46,150 nt of DNA from an uncultured Desulfovibrio sp. Lineage in GTDB: Bacteria; Desulfobacterota; Desulfovibrionia; Desulfovibrionales; Desulfovibrionaceae. The DNA is taken from NCBI GenBank assembly GCA_900553065.1, contig USBZ01000010.1, forward strand, positions 1 through 46,150. The letters run 5' to 3'. Below, in pieces: positions 23,218 through 31,915 of this stretch (within the stretch, counting starts at the first letter, position 1; the number at the start of each line of letters is the position of its first letter). The notes below the pieces were generated by a model. That model searched no databases. It was not told where the DNA came from and worked only from the letters and a program-made list of their open reading frames with translations. A program made the position numbers and the translations under genes.

Positions 23218-24426
23218 TCAGGCGTGGACCACCTTGTCGAGAATGCCCGTCAGTTTGGCCAGAGCCACGCCGTAGTTGCACAGCGGAACGCCCTGCTCCG
23301 CCGCTCTGCGTACTCTCGACATCATGTACGTGCGGTTGAACATGCATGCGCCGCAGTGAATGACAAGATCATACGGCGTAAGATCGGCGGGAAAATCCGT
23401 ACCGCTCACCACGGTAATGTCCAGCGTTTCACCGAAGCGTTTGCGGAGAATACGGGGAATCTTCTCTCTGCCGATGTCCTCGGCAAGCGGCGCATGGGTG
23501 CAGGCTTCGGCAATGAGCACACGGGAATGCGCCGTCAGGCGGTCAATGGCCTCCGCACCGCGGATGAACTCCTCAATATCGCCCTTGTATCCCGCCATGA
23601 GTATGGAAAACGACGTCAGCAGGCTCTGCTCGGGCTTGAGCTTCCACACCTCGCCGAACACCTGGGAATCCGTAATGATGAGATGCGGCGGTGCGGAAAG
23701 TGCATCCAGCGTCTGACGGATCTTGTCGGCCGTGCAGCTCGCGATGATGCACTTCTTGTCCAGAAGTTCCCTCGTCACCTGCACCTGAGGAAGAATGAGA
23801 CGTCCCTGCGGGGCCTGAATATCCTGCGGCATGACCAGCATGACCACATCGCCCTCACCGCAGAGGCTGCCGGTAAGATTCATTTTGCCCCAGTCGGCAG
23901 GCACAAGGCGAAGCATCGCTTCCCTCAGACCGTCCATGTTCGTGCCCTCTCTGGCGCTCACGGCCACGGGCCTGCGTCCGAGCACCTCCTGAACATGGGC
24001 CGACAGCTTTTCCACGGTGGCGTCATCCAGACCGTCCACCTTATTGAGCACGACGACAAAGGGCGTCTTGCGTTCCCGGAAGGCGGTCATCCAGGCCTTT
24101 TCCAGGCTCAGATCCTCACTGCCGGCCAGCACGAGAAGGGCAATATCCGTCTTTTCAAGGGCCTCCTTCGTCTTTTCAACGCGGAGTTCCCCCATCGTTC
24201 CGCTGTCGTCGAAGCCTGCGGTATCAATAAGCACACACGGTCCGAGTCCGTGAATTTCCATGGACTTGTACACCGGATCCGTCGTCGTTCCCGCCGTTTC
24301 GGAAACGATGGCCGTCTGATGACCGGTGACCGCGTTGATGAGCGAAGACTTGCCGGCGTTGCGTCGGCCGTAGATACCTATGTGCAGGCGCCCCGAACGG
24401 GGCGTATCATTGATGGTGTCGGACAT
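23218..24426 (-). CDS. hydF: [FeFe]-hydrogenase maturation GTPase HydF
   Basis: A 402-residue protein that, in the known pathway, holds and delivers the 2Fe precursor of the H-cluster to apo-hydrogenase. GTPase part: P-loop GRRNAGKSSLI near 21-31, switch GTTTDPV, DTAGFDD, and NKVDGLDD. The middle is the dimerisation domain. The C-terminal cluster site has EACTHAPLAEDIG and, about 45 residues later, HCGAC, matching the HydF iron-sulfur motif. The start at 24426 has GGAG 5 nt upstream. It follows hydE by 37 nt in the run TM1266-like, hydE, hydF; hydG is not in the window. Confidence 0.94.
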   Translation of the reverse strand: MSDTINDTPRSGRLHIGIYGRRNAGKSSLINAVTGHQTAIVSETAGTTTDPVYKSMEIHGLGPCVLIDTAGFDDSGTMGELRVEKTKEALEKTDIALLVLAGSEDLSLEKAWMTAFRERKTPFVVVLNKVDGLDDATVEKLSAHVQEVLGRRPVAVSAREGTNMDGLREAMLRLVPADWGKMNLTGSLCGEGDVVMLVMPQDIQAPQGRLILPQVQVTRELLDKKCIIASCTADKIRQTLDALSAPPHLIITDSQVFGEVWKLKPEQSLLTSFSILMAGYKGDIEEFIRGAEAIDRLTAHSRVLIAEACTHAPLAEDIGREKIPRILRKRFGETLDITVVSGTDFPADLTPYDLVIHCGACMFNRTYMMSRVRRAAEQGVPLCNYGVALAKLTGILDKVVHA

Positions 24427-24463
24427 TGCCGCTCCTTTTTTCTTCAACTTTCGGGGCAGGCTC

Positions 24464-25660
24464 TCAGTTCAGCCTGAAGTCGCCCCTGTCGACCACGATC
24501 TCATAGCCCACAGCCCGGATGCGGGCCTTGAGCTCTTCTACATTATCCGCGCATTCCGCGCCTTCGGACAGCTTGTTGTTGTACAAGCGGTACCTGTCCC
24601 GGGCTTCCCGCGGGGAAAGATTGGGCATGAGCACGTTGGCGCCCGCAAGAATGCCTCGTTCCCGACCGTCTCCTGCCGCCGTTCCCAGCGCCGTGGTGGC
24701 GGGCAGCATGGCCGCGGGCAGCATGAGCCGTACCAGCGCCACCATGACCAGCGTTCTCTCCACACTGCAGGAGGGAAAATCGGCAAACGGCGTCTGCGCA
24801 TGCGGGATGAATGGCCCGATGCCCACCATTTCCGGCTGGAGCCGGTGAAGATAGAAAAGATCTTCCACAAGGCAGGCCGTCGTCTGCCCGGGGGACCCGA
24901 CCATGAATCCCGCACCGGTCTGATACCCGCAGTCCTTCAGCGCCTGCAGACAGTCCATGCGATGCTGCCAGGACTGCGCGGCGGGATGAAGCACGGCGTA
25001 ATGCACGGGATCGGCCGTCTCGTGGCGCAGAAGAAAACGATCGGCTCCGGCCTCCTTCAGTATACGATACGACTGAACGGAGCGCTCGCCGACGGAAAGC
25101 GTCACCGCACAATCCGGCCACTTTGCCTTGATCTCCCGCACGATGTCGGCAAGACGCTCGTCGGTAAACCAGGCATCCTCACCGCCCTGAAGCACGAAGG
25201 TGCGGAACCCGAGTCCGTAGCCATGCTCACAGCACTCCAGAATCTGTTCAGGCCGAAGCCGGTACCGTTCCGCCTGCGCGTTGCCCGCACGAATGCCGCA
25301 ATAGCGGCAGTTCTGGCGGCAGATGTTGGAAATTTCAATGAGTCCGCGAATATAAATTCTGTTGCCGAAGTGCTCGCGGGCTTTTTTACGGGCGGCGACA
25401 AAAAGCTCTTCCCGAACGCGGCCCACGCTCTCTTCGTTGAGAGGCTCTCCCCTGTCCGCCTGAACCGGACTTCCGGGAACACGCCTCTCCATGCCTGCCT
25501 CGGCAAGAAAAGCCGCCTCCATGTCGGCAGCGTTCTCAGGAACCGGTCCGGAGAAAGCCTCGGGCGCACAGGTATCGATGAAGGCGGCAAGAGTCGCGGC
25601 CTCCGGCATGCGGCCTTCACTCATGCTGCGGATAACGTCAAGACAATGCTGAACATCCAT
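24464..25660 (-). CDS. hydE: [FeFe]-hydrogenase maturation radical SAM protein HydE
   Basis: A 398-residue radical SAM enzyme. The cluster motif is CRQNCRYC near 113-120 within IEISNICRQNCRYCGIR, followed by a TIM barrel with FVLQGGEDAWF, GERSVQSYRILKEAGADRFLLRHE and FMVGSPGQT, and the C-terminal BATS domain (ILAGANVLMPNLSP). HydE works with HydG and HydF to build the H-cluster 2Fe unit. The N-terminal 50 residues are divergent. AAGGTG lies 5 nt before the ATG. The TM1266-like gene stops 4 nt upstream, so they are likely one transcript. Confidence 0.94.
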   Translation of the reverse strand: MDVQHCLDVIRSMSEGRMPEAATLAAFIDTCAPEAFSGPVPENAADMEAAFLAEAGMERRVPGSPVQADRGEPLNEESVGRVREELFVAARKKAREHFGNRIYIRGLIEISNICRQNCRYCGIRAGNAQAERYRLRPEQILECCEHGYGLGFRTFVLQGGEDAWFTDERLADIVREIKAKWPDCAVTLSVGERSVQSYRILKEAGADRFLLRHETADPVHYAVLHPAAQSWQHRMDCLQALKDCGYQTGAGFMVGSPGQTTACLVEDLFYLHRLQPEMVGIGPFIPHAQTPFADFPSCSVERTLVMVALVRLMLPAAMLPATTALGTAAGDGRERGILAGANVLMPNLSPREARDRYRLYNNKLSEGAECADNVEELKARIRAVGYEIVVDRGDFRLN

Positions 25661-25664
25661 GATG

Positions 25665-25913
25665 TCACCTTTTGGAAATGGCAGCCTTCACCGAGACACC
25701 CTGAAGCTTTCCGAGCCTGCCGGTCATGCCGGAAATGGCCTCCATGCTTCCGTCCACGGCAAGGGCGATGATGGAAACGCCGCGGCTGCGATAGGGAATG
25801 CCCAGACGGCCGACGATGATGTCGGCATACTGATGCAGGATGAGGTTAATCTGGGCAACGGATTCGGGTTCATTCACCACGATGCCCACGGTTCCCAGGC
25901 GGGATTCGCTCAT
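25665..25913 (-). CDS. TM1266-family iron-only hydrogenase system putative regulator (ACT-like)
   Basis: An 82-residue ACT-like protein with the pattern RLGTVGIVVNEPESVAQIN, YADIIVGRLGIPYRSRGVSI and LGKLQGVSVKAA, as in the TM1266 family, which is repeatedly found beside hydE/hydG and named a putative regulator of the system. Its biochemical role is not settled; it is related to the NikR ligand-binding domain but lacks a DNA-binding part. The start at 25913 has AGGAGG 4 nt upstream; longer in-frame starts to 26063 have no homology. First gene of the hydE-hydF run. Confidence 0.9.
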   Translation of the reverse strand: MSESRLGTVGIVVNEPESVAQINLILHQYADIIVGRLGIPYRSRGVSIIALAVDGSMEAISGMTGRLGKLQGVSVKAAISKR

Positions 25914-26169
25914 ATATCCTCCTGAAGGCGCGACCTTCGCCGGCAGATGCCGCTCCGAAGGCATGAGATCCGCCCCCTCTTTTCCATCGGCCTTCCCCGC
26001 AGCGCCGCGGAGCATTGAAAAAGTTCGTACTCCGTCGCTGCCGCAGAAAACCGCGAAAGACATTCAGACGAAGCTGCCGCGTTTTTCGGATACAAGACGG
26101 CCCGGCATCCAGAACGCAAGGCGTCTCCGCTCGAAAGGCCGCAATACCAAAATTCAAGTAACGCTTTAA

Positions 26170-26691
26170 CTATACCCTGACGATATAGTTTTCCTTGCGA
26201 GGCTTTGCGGGAGCTTCGCCGTTTTCCGCCGCATAGCCGAGAACACAGTGAGCTATTCCTTCGTAGTCGCCCTGAATGCCCCATTTTTTGAGAAGAGCCT
26301 TGCCCTCCTCGCTCTCGAAAACCTCATGAGCGCGATGAATCCAGCAGGAACCGACGCCGACGGCATGAGCGGCCAGCATGAGATTGCCCATGACCAGCGT
26401 ACCGTCCTCCCGGTATGTGGGGCGGGACTTGTCGGCAAGAACGACAACCACCGTGGGAGCGCCGTAGAAAGGATCGCCGTCGGTACCGAGAACCGCGGCG
26501 TTCATTCTGGAAAGCTGATCGACAGTCTCCCTGTCCTGCACGACAATCATGACAGGGGACTGTGCTCCGCGTCCGGTAGCGGCCCACGTTCCAGCCTCAA
26601 GAATGGCGTTCAGTTCCTCATTCGTGATCTGACGGGACTGAAATTTACGGCAGCTGCGCCGTGTCCGTATATCCTGCAGCGTTTCTTTCAT
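26170..26691 (-). CDS. Nitroreductase-family flavoprotein
   Basis: A 173-residue protein with the FMN-binding marks of the nitroreductase fold: RRSCRKFQSRQIT near 11-23, AGTWAATGRGAQS near 33-45, a dimer-contact centre, GVGSCWIHRAHE near 111-122 and HCVLGYA near 147. It would reduce nitro groups, quinones or similar acceptors with NAD(P)H; the natural substrate is unknown. AAGGAG lies 6 nt before the ATG. It is upstream of, and in the same direction as, the hydrogenase maturation genes but 256 nt away. Confidence 0.9.
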   Translation of the reverse strand: MKETLQDIRTRRSCRKFQSRQITNEELNAILEAGTWAATGRGAQSPVMIVVQDRETVDQLSRMNAAVLGTDGDPFYGAPTVVVVLADKSRPTYREDGTLVMGNLMLAAHAVGVGSCWIHRAHEVFESEEGKALLKKWGIQGDYEGIAHCVLGYAAENGEAPAKPRKENYIVRV

Positions 26692-26852
26692 GACTTTCTC
26701 CTTGAGAACAACGATTACCGGAAAAATACGCCGTCAAAGCGTATCTCCGGAAAGAGGTATCTTCCTCTCTTTTTTCCATTTATGCAAGAACGCCGCCCCC
26801 TTCCACAAAAGGAAAACCGCCCGCCGCAGCGCTCCGCGTTCACGGCTTTTTC

Positions 26853-26880
26853 TTGACAGGTCCGTCCGTTCCTCTACAAT
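26853..26880 (+). promoter_or_regulatory. Sigma-70-type promoter of cvpA-mazG
   Basis: A perfect TTGACA (26853-26858) and TACAAT (26875-26880) lie 16 nt apart. Transcription would start near 26887, about 33 nt before the cvpA ATG. Confidence 0.8.
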
Positions 26881-26919
26881 ACCCAGACACCTTTATATTT
26901 GAGGAATCATTGAGACCCC

Positions 26920-27405
26920 ATGCTTCAAATCAACCTGCTTGATACCGCCCTTCTGATCATTCTGCTCTTCTTCAGCGTCAAGGGCCTGATTCGAGGACTG
27001 GTTCAGGAGGTCGCCGGCCTGCTCGGCGTGGCCGCCGGCATCGTGCTGGCCCGCACGTTCAGCACGCCGCTTGCCCCCATGCTCGCCAAGTACGGCGTAT
27101 CCCAGAGCTTTGCCCCCATGCTTTCCATGGCGCTGCTTTTCGTGGCGGGCATACTTCTTGTGGGGCTGGCCGCCCAGGTCCTGCACCGTATGCTGGAATC
27201 GGCCTTTGCAGGCGGCATAGACCGCATGCTCGGCCTGCTGGCAGGACTTGCCAAAGGACTTCTCTTTGCAGGCGTCATAGGCTACATCGCCATCAGACTG
27301 CTGCCGGATGTGGATGTCGTCAAACATTCACAGGTATTGCCGCCTCTCATGCGCTTCATTCAGGCGCTTGCCGGTTCCCTGGATCTGCACATTCCCCAAC
27401 TGTAA
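26920..27405 (+). CDS. cvpA: CvpA-family membrane protein
   Basis: A 161-residue protein with four membrane segments and the family start NLLDTALLIILLFFSVKGLIRGLVQEVAGLLG. CvpA was named from colicin V production in E. coli; it affects envelope tolerance to bile-like compounds in enterobacteria, but its molecular work is unknown. It is the first gene after a strong promoter and is followed by mazG at 38 nt. The ribosome site is weak (TTGAG). Confidence 0.88.
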   Translation: MLQINLLDTALLIILLFFSVKGLIRGLVQEVAGLLGVAAGIVLARTFSTPLAPMLAKYGVSQSFAPMLSMALLFVAGILLVGLAAQVLHRMLESAFAGGIDRMLGLLAGLAKGLLFAGVIGYIAIRLLPDVDVVKHSQVLPPLMRFIQALAGSLDLHIPQL

Positions 27406-27443
27406 TCATTCCGCGCGTCGCGCCGTATTCAATGGAGTTCACC

Positions 27444-28295
27444 ATGAACGAGCAGGAACAGCTTCTCCGTTTTCAGGACGTCATCAATCAGCTCATCGAC
27501 CCGGACAAGGGATGCCCCTGGGATAAGGAGCAGACTCCCGTTTCCATGTGCGAGTATCTCATAGAAGAATGTCATGAGCTGGTGGACGCCATCCGCTCGG
27601 GCAAACCCGGCCATGCCTGCGATGAAATGGGCGACCTGCTCTTCGTGCTGCTGCTCATGGCGCGCCGATTTGAGCTCGCCGGACAGTTTTCTCTGGGCGA
27701 CGCGCTCAAGATGGGCGCGGACAAGATGATCCGCCGTCATCCCCATGTCTTTGAAGAAAAGAGCTGCGAGAACATCGACGAGCTCATGAAGAACTGGGCC
27801 GCCATCAAGAAGGCGGAAAAGGAAGCGGAAGGCGAAGGCGCAAAGGGCGTTCTTTCCTCCGTGCCTTCCGGACTGCCTCCGCTCACCAAGGCCTATCGCC
27901 TGCATGCCAAGGCTGCCGGCGCCGGCTTCACCTGGGATGACGATGAGGAAGTGGAACGTCAGGTGGAGGCCGAATGGCTGGAACTTCTGGATGCCAGAGC
28001 CTCGGGCAGCGACGAAGCCAAGGAACACGAACTCGGCGACATGATCTTCACGCTTGTGGAGCTGGGACGCCGCATGGGCGTGAAGGCCGGCAATGCCGTG
28101 GACTTTGCCGCGAACCGCTTCCGTACCCGCTTTGAAGGCATGGAAAAGCTTGCGCGTGAACGTGGACTCGACTTCAAGGAACTGAGCCTCGACGACAAGG
28201 ACGAGCTGTGGAACGAAGTAAAGGCTGCCGAACCGCATGAACAGCGCGGTCACGCAGTGGACTTCGCCGCACCCAAAGAAAATCCCGAAGCCTGA
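27444..28295 (+). CDS. mazG: Nucleoside triphosphate pyrophosphohydrolase MazG
   Basis: A 283-residue two-domain MazG; E. coli MazG has 263. Domain 1 has the metal-binding EECHELVDAI and DEMGDLLFVLLLMAR; domain 2 has EHELGDMIFTLVELGRR and the AVDFAANRFRTRFEGME tail. The family hydrolyses NTPs and dNTPs to the monophosphate and pyrophosphate, clearing damaged nucleotides and, in E. coli, lowering ppGpp. The ATG at 27444 has GGAG 6 nt upstream; the ATG at 27432 has none. The C-terminus is about 20 residues longer than usual. Confidence 0.94.
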   Translation: MNEQEQLLRFQDVINQLIDPDKGCPWDKEQTPVSMCEYLIEECHELVDAIRSGKPGHACDEMGDLLFVLLLMARRFELAGQFSLGDALKMGADKMIRRHPHVFEEKSCENIDELMKNWAAIKKAEKEAEGEGAKGVLSSVPSGLPPLTKAYRLHAKAAGAGFTWDDDEEVERQVEAEWLELLDARASGSDEAKEHELGDMIFTLVELGRRMGVKAGNAVDFAANRFRTRFEGMEKLARERGLDFKELSLDDKDELWNEVKAAEPHEQRGHAVDFAAPKENPEA

Positions 28296-28324
28296 CGAGT
28301 ACCCCGCCTCTGCTGGCCGTAGCC

Positions 28325-29833
28325 ATGCTGCCGAACCTTCTCTCCCTGCCGTTTTCCGGTCTGCGCCGTCTGACGCGACGGGTCTTTGTTCTTGCGCTCA
28401 CGCTGGTGATCGTTGTTCCCTGCGCCGAGGCCGGACAGAGAAAGCAGGATATCTATGCCGGCTACCGCACGCTCTCTTCAAGCCTGCCTGCGCAGCGCCT
28501 CATGATTCATATGGGGGTGTGGTATCCCACGCTGCGCAGGCCTGGCACGGTGAAGGAGGGAGACTGGACGTTCCGGGCGGCCCGCAACGCTCCGATCAAG
28601 GAAGGCCCGTGGCCCGTGATCATTCTTTCCCACGACGTCACGGGATCGGCATGGACGCATCATGACATTGCGGCGGCCCTGGCCTCCCGCGGTTTCATCG
28701 TGGCGGCGCCGACCCATGATCACGACAACGGCGAAGACATGGGCCTGCTGTTCTCCGACAGGGAGCTGCCCGTACGCGCGCTTCAGCTCAAGGCGGCCCT
28801 CGATCTTGTGCTCGAACACCCTCAGATCGGCAAACAGGCCGATGCCGGACGCGTCGGCTTTCTCGGATTCGGTCTGCCCGCCCCGGCAGGACTGCTCCTC
28901 GCCGGAGGCGAAATGACGCCCGACACATGGCCGGAGTTCTGCCCGAAACCCGCCCCGTCGCAGGAAGAAGGCAGCCTTGCCGAAGCGCCAGTCGAACAGG
29001 ATTCACAGGAAATGCCTTTTGCCGACTGTGTCGAGCAGGACATCCAGCCGGACAACGAGATTCCCCCCATCTCTGTTCCGCAGGCAGCGCTGACGCCCCG
29101 GACAGGCGGCCCCATCTGCAGCTCCATACAGAACTTTCTGGTCACACCGGCCATGGCCGATGAAGAACTTTCGCCCGATGTCAGGGCGCTGCTCCGGCCT
29201 TCCGAAAGTCCATGGTGCTCACCCTTTCTTTCCAGCCGCATGGATGAGCTTGTGGCCAGCATGAAAAACCGCACGCAGGAAAGGGAAGAGAAAACCGTCA
29301 TGCTTCGCGCGGCTGTTGCCTCCAGGGAACAGTTCTTCCGTCGCCTGACGGACTCCGTAAAGCGTACCCATCAGCGTCAGATGCGTCTGGCCAAAACCGC
29401 CAACATTCCCGATCCGCCCGTGGCGCTGCCGCTTCTGCCGCCTCTTTCGCACGACATTCCCGTGGCGGACGGTCGATTCAGAGCCATGACCTTCGTATCG
29501 CCCGGCTTTTCCATGCTGTTCAGCGAAGAAAGCCTTTCCTCCGTGCATGTGCCGTGCCTGTTCATCGGCGCGGAACTGGAACGCTGGAACAAGCCTTCAG
29601 AGCAGGCGGAACGCTTTGTGGCCATGATGCACGGCCGCCCGGAGTACATGCTCCTGAACCATGCGGACTCTCAGGCACTGCAGACGGCATGCCCGGAATC
29701 AGATCCCGCAGGACCGCTGACAAGTCTGTGCAACAGTATCGATCCTGAAATGCGCGAAGCCGTTCACGCAAGGCTCGTCTCCGTCCTTCAGGAATTCTTC
29801 AATCGCACGCTGGGCAGTACCGGCATGCCGTAA
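28325..29833 (+). CDS. Secreted alpha/beta-hydrolase-like protein lacking the nucleophile serine
   Basis: A 502-residue protein with a signal peptide (about 1-36, ending PCAEA). The first part resembles the predicted dienelactone-hydrolase family: VGVWYP-like start at 63-68, GPWPVIILSHDVTGS near 94-108, and ALASRGFIVAAPTHDHDN. The nucleophile elbow, normally GxSxG, reads GFGLP at 181-185, with Gly in place of Ser. A Glu/Pro-rich insert of about 170 residues (200-370) splits the fold; VPCLFIGAELERWN near 415 and LLNHADSQ near 443 look like the final strand and the His loop. It is probably not a normal esterase and may be a binding protein. It follows mazG by 29 nt; the ribosome site is weak. 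Confidence 0.75.
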   Translation: MLPNLLSLPFSGLRRLTRRVFVLALTLVIVVPCAEAGQRKQDIYAGYRTLSSSLPAQRLMIHMGVWYPTLRRPGTVKEGDWTFRAARNAPIKEGPWPVIILSHDVTGSAWTHHDIAAALASRGFIVAAPTHDHDNGEDMGLLFSDRELPVRALQLKAALDLVLEHPQIGKQADAGRVGFLGFGLPAPAGLLLAGGEMTPDTWPEFCPKPAPSQEEGSLAEAPVEQDSQEMPFADCVEQDIQPDNEIPPISVPQAALTPRTGGPICSSIQNFLVTPAMADEELSPDVRALLRPSESPWCSPFLSSRMDELVASMKNRTQEREEKTVMLRAAVASREQFFRRLTDSVKRTHQRQMRLAKTANIPDPPVALPLLPPLSHDIPVADGRFRAMTFVSPGFSMLFSEESLSSVHVPCLFIGAELERWNKPSEQAERFVAMMHGRPEYMLLNHADSQALQTACPESDPAGPLTSLCNSIDPEMREAVHARLVSVLQEFFNRTLGSTGMP

Positions 29834-29871
29834 AAGACAAAAGCGGACGACACCCTGCGATGCCGTCCGCT
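29831..29871 (-). terminator. Terminator of the first ADP-ribosylglycohydrolase gene
   Basis: On the minus strand the stem AGCGGACG/CGTCCGCT (29842-29849 with 29864-29871) is followed by TTTTGTCTTTTA. The T-tract overlaps the stop codon of the plus-strand hydrolase gene. Confidence 0.7.
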
Positions 29872-29937
29872 CCGAATATTACGCCGTCTTGTCTCTTCCG
29901 GACTTTTCTTCAGAAAAACCGTTCCGGTGAATACGCC

Positions 29938-30975
29938 TCAACCAAGAAGGCTCTCCGCCAGCGGCATGAAATCAAGCGGCCAGCAGCTTTCGGGTCTCGG
30001 CTGGGATACGCCGGGACGTCCAGCCTCAGGACGGCAGGCAAGAACGGCATCCGCCCACTGATGAGGGAAGGAGTCAATGTCGAGGGCGGCGCCGAGAAGC
30101 GCTCCGGCAACGGCGCCGTTGGCTGCGGCATCGCCGCCTCTCATGACGGTATCGCGCACACCGGCGCCAGCGTCGGCAGCATGCAGAAGCTGCCAGAACC
30201 CGTTCTGAAGCGCCGTGAGCACATGACTCATGTCATTCTGATAGTCTTCGGGGCGCTCCTGTTCCGCCAGAAGCAGGCAGTCTCTTACACGGCCTGCGGA
30301 AGCTTCATCCACAACGCCTCCGCTCCACGCAGGCAGCGCATCCACAACGGCAAGAGCCGTCTGAACCATGCCCTGTCTGGAGCCGCTTCTCACGCCGCAG
30401 GCCAGCGCCGCGACATACGCCGCACCGGCGGCCCGACACAGAGGATGCGGGCAGGTCAGTCCCGCCTCTTCCGAAGCCCACAGGGCAAGCTTCTTCATAC
30501 CCTCGTCACGGGATATCCCCTTCCAGTCCGGCTCGCCGCCGTCATGACAGGGAAGAAGCGTTTCAGGCACGAGAGATGCGCCGAAAATACCCAGCGGGCT
30601 GACACGCATGAGAGCACAGTTGGACTCGCTGCGCATGTCCGGCTTGCCGTGCAGCGCACGGAAAACCGCGTGAGCGAAATCCACAGGATGGCTGCGGAGC
30701 CATTCCTCATAGGCGGCGCGTATATGGTCGGCGCAGAAATCCTTATCCCGGACAAGCGTCCGGGCAAGCGCCAGCGCCATTTCCGAATCGTCGGTAGGCT
30801 GCCCGGGCAGCGTTCCGTACAGAGCGCTGCCTTCAAGTTCATCCATGCCGGCGGGATACAGGGCTCTGACGTCCGCCTCTTTCTTGAATTCCACCTGACT
30901 GCCGAGAGAATCCCCGGCAATCTGTCCCAGAAGGCATCCCCATGCGCGGCGGATGACGGCAATATCTTTTTCCAT
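29938..30975 (-). CDS. ADP-ribosylglycohydrolase-family protein with altered C-terminal metal site
   Basis: A 345-residue all-helical protein of the DraG/ARH family, which removes ADP-ribose from proteins or other targets using two Mg ions. N-terminal metal site is intact: GDSLGSQVEF near 21-30 and TDDSEMALALA at 61-71. The C-terminal site, usually GGDxDT, reads GGDAAANGAVAG near 280, so one Asp and the Thr are missing and one metal may be lost. It is longer than the second family member at 33293. GGGAG lies 7 nt before the ATG at 30975. No partner ADP-ribosyltransferase is seen nearby. Confidence 0.88.
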   Translation of the reverse strand: MEKDIAVIRRAWGCLLGQIAGDSLGSQVEFKKEADVRALYPAGMDELEGSALYGTLPGQPTDDSEMALALARTLVRDKDFCADHIRAAYEEWLRSHPVDFAHAVFRALHGKPDMRSESNCALMRVSPLGIFGASLVPETLLPCHDGGEPDWKGISRDEGMKKLALWASEEAGLTCPHPLCRAAGAAYVAALACGVRSGSRQGMVQTALAVVDALPAWSGGVVDEASAGRVRDCLLLAEQERPEDYQNDMSHVLTALQNGFWQLLHAADAGAGVRDTVMRGGDAAANGAVAGALLGAALDIDSFPHQWADAVLACRPEAGRPGVSQPRPESCWPLDFMPLAESLLG

Positions 30976-31163
30976 CACACAACTCCCATCACTGAATCAG
31001 ACACGGCTGAGAAACTTCCGGTCATCTGTCCCCATGCGGAGACCTTGCAGGCCAAAGAAATTCTCAACGCGGAAAACCGGTTCACAGACGAATCCGAACG
31101 CCGTCCGCTGCGGGGCCGCGGCTGAGAACGCGCGAACGGCAAAGACGACGCCTGAGCCTCAAT

Positions 31164-31769
31164 CTAGGGGCGGGCTTCTCCGCTCTGCTCCATCTGATCG
31201 GCCTTGTCGCTCACGGCCGGATAGTCGCGGCTTTCCAGATACAGCGTGCAGTAGGAAGCCTGACCGTGCCCCGTATCGGCGCCTGCCAGGAACACATAAA
31301 CGGCGCCGGGCCTGTCCGCCGACGCCGCGGCCCCGGCAAAATTCCACTCCACCACTTCAAGACCGCCCTCATCCGCAAGATAGCCGCGCAGATCGTCACC
31401 GGCATCGGCAACCTCCTCCATGTTGAGGGAAGGCTCGCCGTAGCGGGAAATCAGCTCATCCTTCAAGCCTTCGAGCATGTTCAGCGTGGCGGCGGCATCC
31501 GCACTGGGATCATCAGGAGAAGATGCCATGATTCTTATGATCTTTCCCTGAAACGTATCCACCGCATAGGTATCGAACCGGGCATCGGGCGAAGGCGGCG
31601 TAATCTCATACACTCTGATCTGCCAGCGTTCGGACACCGGGGTTTCCGAATGACTGTACCGGCTGATATCCGACCCGAGCTCAATGCCGAAGGCTCCTGC
31701 GGCCGCAGCAGACGCCGTTCCGGAAAAAACACACAACGCACACATAAGAAGCGTCCGGATATATTTCAT
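31164..31769 (-). CDS. Secreted hypothetical protein
   Basis: A 201-residue protein with a signal peptide (about 1-23, TLLMCALCVFSGTASA), so it is periplasmic or secreted. The mature part begins GAFGIELGSDISRY, a start seen in several uncharacterised periplasmic proteins, and has YGEPSL near 112 and a run of Asp and Glu. I do not recognise the family. GGGAG lies 6 nt before the ATG at 31769. It diverges from the U32 peptidase-family gene across 146 nt. Confidence 0.75.
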   Translation of the reverse strand: MKYIRTLLMCALCVFSGTASAAAAGAFGIELGSDISRYSHSETPVSERWQIRVYEITPPSPDARFDTYAVDTFQGKIIRIMASSPDDPSADAAATLNMLEGLKDELISRYGEPSLNMEEVADAGDDLRGYLADEGGLEVVEWNFAGAAASADRPGAVYVFLAGADTGHGQASYCTLYLESRDYPAVSDKADQMEQSGEARP

Positions 31770-31915
31770 ACAATTCTCCCTTGCCGCCCCTGCGGCACCG
31801 GCCATAATTAAGCACGGGGACGGCTTTTGTCCAGAAGATTCACTTGTGTTTCCGGCGGAGGAAGGCTAACTATCCGGCTGTCGTATCGTTCACACCTCCT
31901 ACCCTTTTCCATGCC

